Shown one piece after another: positions 7,344 to 14,703 of a stretch of DNA of 27,223 nucleotides; within the stretch, counting starts at the first letter, position 1; each line of letters begins with the position of its first letter. The DNA lies in assembly GCA_947374705.1 (NCBI GenBank), contig CANCDA010000009.1:1-27223 (forward strand), written 5' to 3'. The DNA is from Comamonadaceae bacterium. GTDB taxonomy: Bacteria; Pseudomonadota; Gammaproteobacteria; Burkholderiales; Burkholderiaceae_C. Under the pieces are notes generated by a model, which was not told the DNA's origin, did no database searches, and worked only from the letters and a program-made list of their open reading frames with translations. The position numbers were made by a program, and so were the translations under genes.

Positions 7344-9665
7344 ATGATTGCCCAGGAATTAGAAGTTAGTTTGCACATGGCGTTTGTCGAAGCACGTCAA
7401 CAACGCCATGAGTTCATCACGGTGGAGCATTTGCTATTGGCCTTGCTGGACAACCCCAGCGCTGCCGAGGTGTTGCGTGCCTGCTCGGCCAATATTGACG
7501 ATCTGCGCAAGTCGCTGTCGAACTTCATCAAGGACAACACGCCTCAAGTGGCGGGGTCTGATGAGGTGGATACGCAGCCCACATTGGGTTTTCAGCGCGT
7601 GATTCAGCGCGCCATCATGCACGTGCAGTCCACGGGCAGTGGCAAAAAAGAGGTCACAGGTGCCAATGTCCTGGTCGCCATTTTTGGTGAAAAAGATTCA
7701 CACGCGGTTTACTACTTGCACCAGCAAGGCGTGACGCGTCTTGATGTGGTGAACTTCATTGCGCACGGCATCAAAAAGACCGATGCACCTGAGCCCAGCA
7801 AGGCCAGTGAAGGGCATGCTGAAGCCGAAGAGGGCGGGGCCGAGAAGAATGAAAAAGCGTCGCCGCTGGAGCAATTCACCCAAAACCTGAACCAGATGGC
7901 CAAGGACGGCAAGATTGACCCGCTGATTGGGCGCGAGTTCGAGGTCGAGCGCGTGATCCAGATCCTGTGCCGTCGCCGCAAAAACAACCCGCTCTTGGTG
8001 GGTGAGGCCGGTGTGGGCAAGACGGCGATTGCCGAGGGTCTGGCCTGGCGCATCACGCAAAAAGATGTGCCTGAAATTCTGGCCGAATCCATTGTGTACT
8101 CCCTCGACATGGGCGCTCTGCTGGCAGGCACCAAGTACCGGGGTGACTTTGAGCAGCGGCTTAAAGGTGTGATCAAGTCGCTCAAGGACAAGCCCAACGC
8201 GATTTTGTTCATTGACGAAATTCACACCTTGATTGGGGCTGGGGCCGCGTCAGGCGGCACGCTGGACGCATCGAACCTGCTCAAGCCAGCGCTGTCCAAT
8301 GGTCAGCTCAAGTGCATCGGTGCGACCACCTTCACGGAATACCGGGGCATCTTTGAGAAAGACGCCGCGCTCTCACGTCGCTTCCAAAAGGTCGATGTGG
8401 TTGAGCCCACCGTCGAGCAGACAGTGGAGATTCTCAAAGGTCTGAAATCACGCTTTGAAGAGCACCACAACGTCAAGTACGCTGTGGCTGCACTGCAAGC
8501 CGCAGCAGAGTTGAGCGCCAAGTACATCAATGACCGCCATCTGCCTGACAAGGCCATTGATGTGATTGATGAAGCCGGTGCGGCACAGCGCATCTTGCCA
8601 CCGTCCAAGCGCAAAAAAATCATCAGCAAGACGGAAGTGGAAGAGATCGTGGCCAAGATCGCTCGCATCCCCCCGGCCAATGTGTCAAACGATGACCGCG
8701 GCAAGCTGCAAACACTGGAGCGCGATTTGAAGAGCGTCGTGTTTGGTCAGGACAAGGCGGTCGATATGTTGGCCTCAGCCGTCAAGATGGCGCGCTCGGG
8801 CCTGGGCAAGGCAGACAAGCCCATTGGCTCCTTCTTGTTCAGCGGTCCCACCGGCGTGGGAAAGACCGAGGCGGCCAAGCAGCTCGCCTACATCATGGGC
8901 ATTGATCTGATTCGCTTTGACATGTCCGAGTACATGGAGCGCCATGCGGTGAGCCGCTTGATCGGCGCGCCCCCCGGTTATGTGGGCTTTGATCAGGGCG
9001 GTTTGTTGACCGAAGCCATCACCAAGAAGCCGCACGCCGTGTTGCTTTTTGATGAAATTGAAAAAGCTCACCCGGACATCTTCAATGTGTTGCTACAGGT
9101 CATGGACCATGGTACCTTGACCGACAACAACGGGCGCAAGGCCGACTTCCGCAACGTCATCATCATCATGACCACCAATGCGGGTGCGGAGACCATGAAC
9201 AAGGCCACCATTGGCTTTACCAACCCGCGTCAGGCCGGGGATGAGATGGGTGACATCAAACGCCTGTTCACCCCGGAATTCCGCAACCGACTGGATGCCA
9301 TCGTCAGCTTCAAAGCGTTGGATGAAAACATCATCTTGCGCGTGGTGGACAAGTTCTTGCTGCAGCTTGAGACGCAGCTGACCGAGAAAAAAGTGGAGGT
9401 CACCTTCACCGACAAGTTGCGCAAGCACCTGGCCAAGAAGGGCTTTGATCCCCTTATGGGCGCACGACCCATGCAGCGCCTGATCCAGGACACGATTCGC
9501 CGTGCCCTGGCCGATGAGTTGCTGTTTGGTCGCTTGAAGGAAGGCGGTCGCCTCACCGTTGAGCTGGACGACCGCGATGAGAGCAAGACCGAGGTCTTGC
9601 TGGACATTCAACCCCTGCCCAAAAAAGAGGGCAAGCCCAAGCCAGAAGAAGCCGCAACGATTTAG
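7344..9665 (+). CDS. clpA: ATP-dependent Clp protease ATP-binding subunit ClpA
   Basis: ClpA is the hexameric AAA+ unfoldase that threads substrates into ClpP in the cytoplasm. The 773-residue protein has an N-terminal ClpN repeat domain (about 1-142), an acidic linker (145-172), a first AAA module with Walker A GEAGVGKT (220-227) and Walker B ILFIDEIH (287-294), and a second with GPTGVGKT (501-508) and VLLFDEIE (566-573). A ClpP-docking tripeptide IGF lies at 623-625 within KATIGFTNP. There is no long coiled-coil middle domain, which separates it from ClpB. ATG 7344 follows AAGGAAAG. It pairs with clpS directly upstream, the usual proteobacterial order. The gene is convergent with the iron-binding protein gene, with only 9 bp between the stop codons and no obvious hairpin. 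Confidence 0.97.
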   Translation: MIAQELEVSLHMAFVEARQQRHEFITVEHLLLALLDNPSAAEVLRACSANIDDLRKSLSNFIKDNTPQVAGSDEVDTQPTLGFQRVIQRAIMHVQSTGSGKKEVTGANVLVAIFGEKDSHAVYYLHQQGVTRLDVVNFIAHGIKKTDAPEPSKASEGHAEAEEGGAEKNEKASPLEQFTQNLNQMAKDGKIDPLIGREFEVERVIQILCRRRKNNPLLVGEAGVGKTAIAEGLAWRITQKDVPEILAESIVYSLDMGALLAGTKYRGDFEQRLKGVIKSLKDKPNAILFIDEIHTLIGAGAASGGTLDASNLLKPALSNGQLKCIGATTFTEYRGIFEKDAALSRRFQKVDVVEPTVEQTVEILKGLKSRFEEHHNVKYAVAALQAAAELSAKYINDRHLPDKAIDVIDEAGAAQRILPPSKRKKIISKTEVEEIVAKIARIPPANVSNDDRGKLQTLERDLKSVVFGQDKAVDMLASAVKMARSGLGKADKPIGSFLFSGPTGVGKTEAAKQLAYIMGIDLIRFDMSEYMERHAVSRLIGAPPGYVGFDQGGLLTEAITKKPHAVLLFDEIEKAHPDIFNVLLQVMDHGTLTDNNGRKADFRNVIIIMTTNAGAETMNKATIGFTNPRQAGDEMGDIKRLFTPEFRNRLDAIVSFKALDENIILRVVDKFLLQLETQLTEKKVEVTFTDKLRKHLAKKGFDPLMGARPMQRLIQDTIRRALADELLFGRLKEGGRLTVELDDRDESKTEVLLDIQPLPKKEGKPKPEEAATI

Positions 9666-9674
9666 CGCAGTGGC

Positions 9675-10736
9675 TTAGCGGAAACCAACACGGTCCAGCA
9701 TTTGCTGGACTTTGATCTGGTTCATGCCGATCACGCTGACCGGCATGTTTTCCCGTTTGAAGTTGCCTCCAGACATGGCTTGTAAGGCCGGGTTGCTGAT
9801 GGTGACTCCTTTGGAGATGGGCCATTCGTTGTTCCCGTTGGCAAAGTGCTCCTGAGCGGCGGGGCTGGCCAAATACTCCAAGAACTTGATGGCGTTGGCG
9901 GGGTTTTTGGCATTTTTCGCCATCGCGCCACCGGCAATGTTCACATGCGTTCCCCATGAGTTTTGGTTAGGAAAAACCACGCTGACCCGGTCTGCCACAG
10001 CTTTGTCTTCGGCCTTGTCAGATCGCAAGATGCGGGCCATGTAGTAGGTGTTGGTGACGGCAATGCCGCACTCGCCAGAAGCCACGCCTTTGATTTGATC
10101 TGTGTCGCCGCCCATGGGTGGACGCGCCATATTGGCGACCATACCCTTGAGCCAGTCTTGTGTTTTTGGCTCGCCCAGGTGTTCCAGCATGGCGCCAAAC
10201 AGCGACAGGTTGTAGGGGTGTGAGCCAGAGCGAATGCACAGCTTGCCCGCGTTTTTGGGCTCGCCCAGTTCCTCGTAAGTGTCAACATCTTCTCGTTTAA
10301 TTTTTAATTTGTCGTACACGATAACCCGCGCGCGGGTGGAGAACCCGAACCAGGACGAACGCCCGTCTGGGGTGGTTTTGCCCCGCAGTTGCTCTGGGAT
10401 GGCGTTCATAAGGAGATTGGATTTGACCGGCTGGAACAAGCCCTCAATCTCGCCACGCCACAGGCGGGAGGCGTCCACCAGCAAGATGACGTCAGCGGGG
10501 GATGCTGAACCCTCGGCCTTGAGGCGCGCGACAATGCCTGCATCATCGGCGTCCACGCGCTTGATTTTGATGCCGGTGGTCTTGGTGAAGTCGCTGTACA
10601 AGGCTTCGTCCGAGGGGTAATGCCGGGCCGAGTAAATGTTGAGCGTCTTGTCAGGCGCTTGCCCTGGTGCTTGTGCGAGGGCCGCGCCGCCCGCTAGTAA
10701 AGCGCCTGCAAGCAGTGAGATGGAAAATGTGTTCAT
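9675..10736 (-). CDS. Fe(3+) ABC transporter periplasmic substrate-binding protein (FutA/FbpA type)
   Basis: A periplasmic ferric-iron-binding protein of 353 residues that delivers iron to an ABC importer. It has an N-terminal Sec signal with likely cleavage near ALAQA (about 18-22). The segment LNIYSARHYPSDEALY has the SARHY motif of FutA-like proteins, ADVILLVDASRLW (81-93) is typical of the family, and the paired tyrosines YY (231-232) in TNTYYMARIL are the expected iron ligands. I chose ATG 10736 over a TTG/ATG-type extension to 10778 because AAAGGT lies at good spacing and the signal peptide starts there. A Fur-like palindrome sits 44 bp upstream of the start, which fits iron repression. 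No permease or ATPase gene is adjacent, so the partner genes must be elsewhere. Confidence 0.92.
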   Translation of the reverse strand: MNTFSISLLAGALLAGGAALAQAPGQAPDKTLNIYSARHYPSDEALYSDFTKTTGIKIKRVDADDAGIVARLKAEGSASPADVILLVDASRLWRGEIEGLFQPVKSNLLMNAIPEQLRGKTTPDGRSSWFGFSTRARVIVYDKLKIKREDVDTYEELGEPKNAGKLCIRSGSHPYNLSLFGAMLEHLGEPKTQDWLKGMVANMARPPMGGDTDQIKGVASGECGIAVTNTYYMARILRSDKAEDKAVADRVSVVFPNQNSWGTHVNIAGGAMAKNAKNPANAIKFLEYLASPAAQEHFANGNNEWPISKGVTISNPALQAMSGGNFKRENMPVSVIGMNQIKVQQMLDRVGFR

Positions 10737-10766
10737 GTCAGTTAACCTTTTGAAAAATCTGGGCCA

Positions 10767-11717
10767 ATGATAAATCAAACGCGAATGATTCGCAATAACA
10801 AAAATTTAACCCCACTCAAATGCCAGTGGCGTTGGGCGATACTCGCTTTGAGTTTTGGACTTTTGTCAGGCTGTGCGTCCCCCCCTGTGCCCCCGCCACG
10901 TGAGGCGCAGGTTGTGGTTGCACCCACACCCAAAAGACCACCCAAAATCGGAATCGCCTTCGGTGGCGGGGCGGCCCGAGGCTTCGCCCACATTGGGGTG
11001 ATCCAGGTCTTGGAAGAGGCGGGTATCAAACCCACCTTGGTCACCGGGACTTCAGCAGGAAGTTTCGTTGCAGCGCTGTACGCCAGCGGCAAGACTTCAT
11101 CGCAGCTACTGCAACTGGCGGACACCATGGATGAGGCGACCTTTGCCGATTGGACGCTGCCCATCTTCAGTCGAGGCATGCTCCGGGGCGAGGCGCTGGC
11201 GCGCTATGTTCAGATGGCGGTGGGAGGGCGGCGTATCGAAGACATGGGCTTGCCCCTGGGCATCGTCGCCACCGATCTCAACAGCGGTTTGGGCGTCTTG
11301 TTTCAGCGCGGTGATACCGCCACAGCCGTGAGGGCCTCCAGCGCCGTACCGGCCGTTTTTCAGCCGGTACGTATTGGTGGCCGGGACTATGTCGATGGGG
11401 GGCTGGTTTCGCCGGTGCCTGTTCGCTACGCTCGGCAAATGGGCGCTGATTTGGTGCTGGCGGTCGATATTTCGAGCGCACCGGAAAGCAACCCTGCTGG
11501 CGATACTCTCCAAATACTGATGCAAACCTTCACCATCATGGCCAAAAGCATCAACGCGCTGGAGCTGAGAGAGGCTGAAGTGGTGGTGAGGCCTGCGCTC
11601 AATACGGTCTCCAGTGCCGACTTTGGTGCCAGACGACGCTCGATTCAAGCGGGTAGAGACGCCATGCTGGAGCGCCTGCCGCAACTCAAAGCAGCGATTG
11701 AGGCCGCGAGCAAATAA
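10767..11717 (+). CDS. Patatin-like phospholipase lipoprotein
   Basis: A serine lipid acyl hydrolase of the patatin/RssA group, probably anchored to the outer membrane. The oxyanion loop GGGAARG is at 66-72, nucleophile Ser96 lies in GTSAG, and catalytic Asp210 lies in DGG, so the Ser-Asp dyad is complete. A hydrophobic stretch ending in LLSGC (lipobox, Cys36) shows lipidation. The start is uncertain: ATG 10767 and ATG 10785 are both in frame, neither has a ribosome site, and both overlap the Fur-like palindrome. The protein lacks the POTRA and beta-barrel parts of PlpD/type V secreted patatins. The natural substrate cannot be told from sequence. Confidence 0.9.
   Translation: MINQTRMIRNNKNLTPLKCQWRWAILALSFGLLSGCASPPVPPPREAQVVVAPTPKRPPKIGIAFGGGAARGFAHIGVIQVLEEAGIKPTLVTGTSAGSFVAALYASGKTSSQLLQLADTMDEATFADWTLPIFSRGMLRGEALARYVQMAVGGRRIEDMGLPLGIVATDLNSGLGVLFQRGDTATAVRASSAVPAVFQPVRIGGRDYVDGGLVSPVPVRYARQMGADLVLAVDISSAPESNPAGDTLQILMQTFTIMAKSINALELREAEVVVRPALNTVSSADFGARRRSIQAGRDAMLERLPQLKAAIEAASK
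10780..10794. promoter_or_regulatory. Putative Fur box between the iron-binding protein and the patatin gene
   Basis: GCGAAT-G-ATTCGC (10781-10793) is a perfect 6-1-6 palindrome. It fits the 7-1-7 Fur layout TGATAATnATTATCA around the invariant AAT-n-ATT core. It lies upstream of the minus-strand ferric-iron-binding protein. It also overlaps the first codons of the patatin-like gene if that gene starts at 10767 or 10785. Confidence 0.55.
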
Positions 11718-11720
11718 AAA

Positions 11721-11746
11721 AAGGCCCCGTCCGGAGACGGGGCCTT
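11721..11746 (-). terminator. Rho-independent terminator, minus strand (possibly bidirectional)
   Basis: A perfect 11-bp stem, AAGGCCCCGTC / GACGGGGCCTT, with loop CGGA. On the minus strand it is followed by a T-run (complement of the A-run at 11716-11722), so it should end phasin transcription. On the plus strand it lies just after the patatin stop and the A-run precedes it, so it may also act weakly for that gene. Confidence 0.85.
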
Positions 11747-11817
11747 GAAGGATCTCTGAACCCGAAGGTTACGAAAAGACCCGAGGAGACAACCGGTAGA
11801 AATCAGTGATTTCTGAT

Positions 11818-11854
11818 GAGTGAATTATATAAGGGTTTTCCCTTGCATTCACTC
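11818..11854. terminator. Composite hairpin just downstream of the phasin gene
   Basis: The outer arms GAGTGAAT (11818-11825) and ATTCACTC (11847-11854) pair over 8 bp. They enclose an inner hairpin AAGGG-TTTT-CCCTT (11831-11844). It begins 10 bp past the phasin stop. There is no clear U-tract on the minus strand, so it may be an mRNA-stabilising 3' structure rather than a terminator. A third small repeat, AGAAATC/GATTTCT, lies at about 11798-11814. Confidence 0.5.
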
Positions 11855-11864
11855 TAAATTTTGA

Positions 11865-12401
11865 TTAACGCTTCTTGGCGGCAGGCTTGGCAGCGCTGGT
11901 GGCTGTGGCGGCTTTGAAGTTGGATTCCATCAAATCGGTGGCTTGCTTCACAGATTTTTGAACCGATTCCATGGCATTGGTGGCAGCGGTCACGGCGCTT
12001 TTCATGGCGGTCACAGCAGTTTCAGAGCCAGCGGGTGCGTTCAAAGAACTGCTTTCCACCAGGTCTTGAATTTTTTTCTGGGCTTCGCTGGCTTGGGCTT
12101 CAACGGCTTTGGTGAATTCAGCGCTGGTGCCATTGGCGATGTCGTACAAGTGACGGCTGTAAGCAGCGGTTTTTTCAGCCAGGGGCTGGAACAGGTTGGA
12201 TTGCAACGTCAGCAGCTCTTGCGCATCCTTGACGCTCAGGGCCGAGGTGGCCTGGTTGGCCGCGTCAGACAGGGTGGCGCGTGAGGCGCTCAGGTTCAGT
12301 TCAACCAATTTCTCGACGCCTTCAAAGGCGGTGTTGGTCAGACCAAACAGGGTTTCGACATTTGCTTTATGGGCGGCCATTACTTGCTCAACAGTCAACA
12401 T
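11865..12401 (-). CDS. phaP: Phasin family protein (PHA granule-associated)
   Basis: Phasins coat intracellular polyhydroxyalkanoate granules and limit their coalescence. The 178-residue protein starts MLTVEQVMAAHKANVETLFGLTNTAFEGVEKLVELNL, the typical Burkholderiales phasin N-terminus. It continues as amphipathic, Ala/Gln/Ser-rich helices (about 35-150), and ends in a low-complexity Ala/Lys tail (SAAKPAAKKR). The ribosome site AAGGAG precedes ATG 12401. The upstream region has a plausible promoter and two CTGC-n3-GCA-type sites of the PhaR repressor, and the gene is followed by hairpins. This fits the known PhaR control of phasin genes. No PHA synthase gene is present here. Confidence 0.93.
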   Translation of the reverse strand: MLTVEQVMAAHKANVETLFGLTNTAFEGVEKLVELNLSASRATLSDAANQATSALSVKDAQELLTLQSNLFQPLAEKTAAYSRHLYDIANGTSAEFTKAVEAQASEAQKKIQDLVESSSLNAPAGSETAVTAMKSAVTAATNAMESVQKSVKQATDLMESNFKAATATSAAKPAAKKR

Positions 12402-12432
12402 TTCAAACTCCTTAAGGGTAGATTAACAATAA

Positions 12433-12447
12433 TGCTGCATTGCAACA
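12433..12447. promoter_or_regulatory. PhaR-like operator, proximal
   Basis: TGCTGCATTGCAACA is an imperfect copy of the distal palindrome and contains CTGCATTGCA. It lies just downstream of the proposed -10 box of the phasin promoter, where bound repressor would block initiation. Confidence 0.6.
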
Positions 12448-12455
12448 TAAATCGT

Positions 12456-12483
12456 ATTGTACGGAGGTCAAGCCAGATTGCAA
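12456..12483 (-). promoter_or_regulatory. Putative phasin promoter
   Basis: On the minus strand, TTGCAA (12483-12478) and TACAAT (12461-12456) are separated by 16 bp. An overlapping alternative is TTGACC with TATGTT, also 16 bp apart. Both lie between the two PhaR-like operators. Confidence 0.45.
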
Positions 12484-12486
12484 GTC

Positions 12487-12511
12487 TTTTTTGCTGCATT
12501 GCAGCAAAAAA
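12487..12511. promoter_or_regulatory. PhaR-like operator, distal: perfect 12-1-12 palindrome
   Basis: The arms TTTTTTGCTGCA and TGCAGCAAAAAA flank a single central T. The core CTGCATTGCAG matches the CTGC-N3-GCAG site described for PhaR of Paracoccus denitrificans. It abuts the -35 side of the phasin promoter. The AT-rich arms could also form a terminator-like hairpin, but no gene ends here. Confidence 0.65.
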
Positions 12512-12618
12512 ATTCTACCGATTAAATTCAGGATCAAAAACGCGGCTTTCGCAGGCTGGCAAAATCAGGCGCAACACATCTGTATCAAGCCCAGCAAGCG
12601 CATCAAGAAAACACCCGC

Positions 12619-13317
12619 ATGACAACACCTATGTCCGTCGATGAAGCCATCAACTCGCGCACGTCCATTCGAGCCTTTAACCAACAACCGGTGTCCAGAC
12701 AACTCATCACCGAGTTGATCCAACTCGCCAGCCGAGCGCCCTCGGGGACCAACACCCAACCCTGGCAGGTCTATGTGTTGCAAGGGGCCACACGGGATGC
12801 CTTGGTGAGCCAAGTCTGTGCCGCGCACGATGCCCTGCGCGCCAACCCGGCCTTGGCAGCTGACTATCGGGAGGAATACGACTACTACCCCCAAAAGTGG
12901 GTCAGCCCCTTTATCGACCGCCGCCGTGAAAACGGCTGGAGCCTGTATGGCCTGCTCGGCATTGAGAAGGGCGACAAAGACAAGATGCACGCCCAGCACC
13001 AGCGCAACTTCCAGTTGTTTGACGCCCCGGTCGGGCTCATGTTCACCCTAGACAAGGTGATGGGGCGAGGCTCGCTGATGGACTACGGCATGTTCTTGCA
13101 AAACTTCATGCTGGCAGCGCGTGCGCGGGGTTTGCACACCTGCCCTCAAGCAGCCTGGAATGGGTTTGCCAAAATCATCATGCCGTTGATCGGTGCGGGT
13201 GCGGATGAGATGCTGGTCTGCGGCATGGCGCTGGGCTATGCCGATGAGGGCGCCTTGGTGAACACCTTCTACACGCCGCGTGTGCCCGCAGAAGAGTTCA
13301 CGCATTGGCTGGACTAG
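12619..13317 (+). CDS. FMN-dependent nitroreductase family protein
   Basis: A flavoprotein oxidoreductase of 232 residues that would reduce nitro or quinone groups, or another electrophile, using NAD(P)H. FMN-binding signatures are RTSIRAFN (14-21) and PSGTNTQPWQ (41-50). Near the C-terminus the family core segments GMFLQNFMLAARARGLHTCPQ and MLVCGMALGYADEGALVN are present. It resembles the BluB/nitroreductase-like group annotated simply as 'nitroreductase' in betaproteobacteria. ATG 12619 has no strong ribosome site; ATG 12631 is an in-frame alternative. It is divergent from the phasin gene and stands 34 bp before the antiporter gene, so the two may be co-transcribed. The physiological substrate is unknown. 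Confidence 0.88.
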   Translation: MTTPMSVDEAINSRTSIRAFNQQPVSRQLITELIQLASRAPSGTNTQPWQVYVLQGATRDALVSQVCAAHDALRANPALAADYREEYDYYPQKWVSPFIDRRRENGWSLYGLLGIEKGDKDKMHAQHQRNFQLFDAPVGLMFTLDKVMGRGSLMDYGMFLQNFMLAARARGLHTCPQAAWNGFAKIIMPLIGAGADEMLVCGMALGYADEGALVNTFYTPRVPAEEFTHWLD

Positions 13318-13351
13318 ACGGCTGCGAGCGCGCAAGCCCTAAAACACCGCC

Positions 13352-14680
13352 ATGAACTATTTGAAAGTCGGACTCCTGTTCGGGCTTGCCTGGCTATTGA
13401 ACGCGCTTGCGCCTCATTTGTTGCCACGCATGGCCGAGCTGGGTGGCGTTGAGTCTGCCATTGCCGCCACGCTGTGGTGCGTCAGTTTGTTTTTGGGGTT
13501 TGGCTGGGCGTGCAGCAAGGTAGCCGAGGGCACGATCTTCCCCAACTTCACGCTTCAATTGCTGGTGGGTATCGTCCTGCACGACGCGCTAGCCCCCTTG
13601 TCGGTTCAGCTCACGCTGGCTGTCGTGGTCTGTACCTTGCTGGCGGCCATCATTTTGAAATCGGGCGGTGATGAGATTGATCGCCATGCGTTTTTGAAAA
13701 TTGCCTACCCGACGGTGATGATCGCCGTGGCGGGCTATCTGATCACCTTTCTTGTGACCTACGTGCTGCTGTTGTGGCTGGGACTGGACGGCAAAACAGC
13801 CGCTTTGCTGGCCGCCATTCTGGGTTCCACCGACCCCGCAGCCCTGATTCCGACCTTGAAGCAACTGGTCATCAAGCCCGAGTACCGCCGCGTGTCCGAT
13901 ATGGCGGTGGCTGAGAGCGCGCTTAACGACGCCGTGGGTGCCATCTTCACCTCAGCGGTGGCGGCTTTGATTCTGGGCGGGGCCAAGCTGGAGGGTTTGA
14001 GTGGGCTGACATCAGGCCTGTTCAGCGCGGGCAACTTGCTGTTGTTGGGTCAGCAATTCTTCTTTGGCACCTTGGCCGGCTTGGTCGGGTGGGGGTGTAT
14101 GGTGCTTTTCGAGCGCTACAAACGCGCTCACTATGACAGCGGCGCGGCGGAGCCGGTGTATGACTTTGCCATTGCCTTGGGTGTGCCTTTGCTCACCTTC
14201 TTGTTGGCCCAGCTGATGCATGGCAACGGTTTTCTGGCCGCTTTCATTGCGGGCTTGCTGGGTAACCTCAACCGTGGCTCTCAAGCGTTTCATGCCTTGA
14301 TCCACAGCATGGAAACCAAGATCGAGAGTGTGGCCAAGCCCACGATCTTCATGATGGTGGGGCCGTTTGTGGCGGTGCAGGACTTGGGCCAGACGGCGCT
14401 GCTGGGGCTGCTCGTCTCATTGCTTTTTATGTTCGTGGCGCGGCCGGTGGCAGTGTTCCTTTCTCTGTTGCCAAGCACCATTAGCCTCAAAGAAAAACTG
14501 TTCCTGTGCGCTGTGCGTGAGACCGGTGTGATCCCGGTGGTTTTGGCCGTGATGACCGCAGCCCAGTTCCCGGAATTGCACCTGCTCATGCCCTTGACCG
14601 CCTGGGTCGTCATCTGGACGCTCACGCTGCTACCCGCCATCACACCGTGGTGGGCCGCGAAACTTAAAATTTTGAATTAA
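13352..14680 (+). CDS. Cation:proton antiporter (CPA1-type Na+/H+ exchanger)
   Basis: An inner-membrane antiporter of 442 residues that exchanges Na+ or K+ for protons. It is nearly all hydrophobic, with about 12 membrane segments. The CPA1-type motifs are ILGSTDPAALIPTLK (Asp161) and AVAESALNDAVGAIFT, whose Asn192-Asp193 pair marks electroneutral NhaP-like exchangers. There is no large cytoplasmic C-terminal domain, so no TrkA/RCK regulation is expected. It follows the nitroreductase gene with a short gap and precedes the dehydrogenase gene by 23 bp. Which ion it moves cannot be decided from sequence. Confidence 0.9.
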   Translation: MNYLKVGLLFGLAWLLNALAPHLLPRMAELGGVESAIAATLWCVSLFLGFGWACSKVAEGTIFPNFTLQLLVGIVLHDALAPLSVQLTLAVVVCTLLAAIILKSGGDEIDRHAFLKIAYPTVMIAVAGYLITFLVTYVLLLWLGLDGKTAALLAAILGSTDPAALIPTLKQLVIKPEYRRVSDMAVAESALNDAVGAIFTSAVAALILGGAKLEGLSGLTSGLFSAGNLLLLGQQFFFGTLAGLVGWGCMVLFERYKRAHYDSGAAEPVYDFAIALGVPLLTFLLAQLMHGNGFLAAFIAGLLGNLNRGSQAFHALIHSMETKIESVAKPTIFMMVGPFVAVQDLGQTALLGLLVSLLFMFVARPVAVFLSLLPSTISLKEKLFLCAVRETGVIPVVLAVMTAAQFPELHLLMPLTAWVVIWTLTLLPAITPWWAAKLKILN

Positions 14681-14703
14681 CTTGTCTAACGAAAGAGACC
14701 CTC

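Noticed and set aside
10737..10778. Longer start for the iron-binding protein (MIYHWPRFF...)
   Set aside because: It would place charged and aromatic residues before a normal signal peptide and would read through the Fur-like region; ATG 10736 has a good ribosome site.
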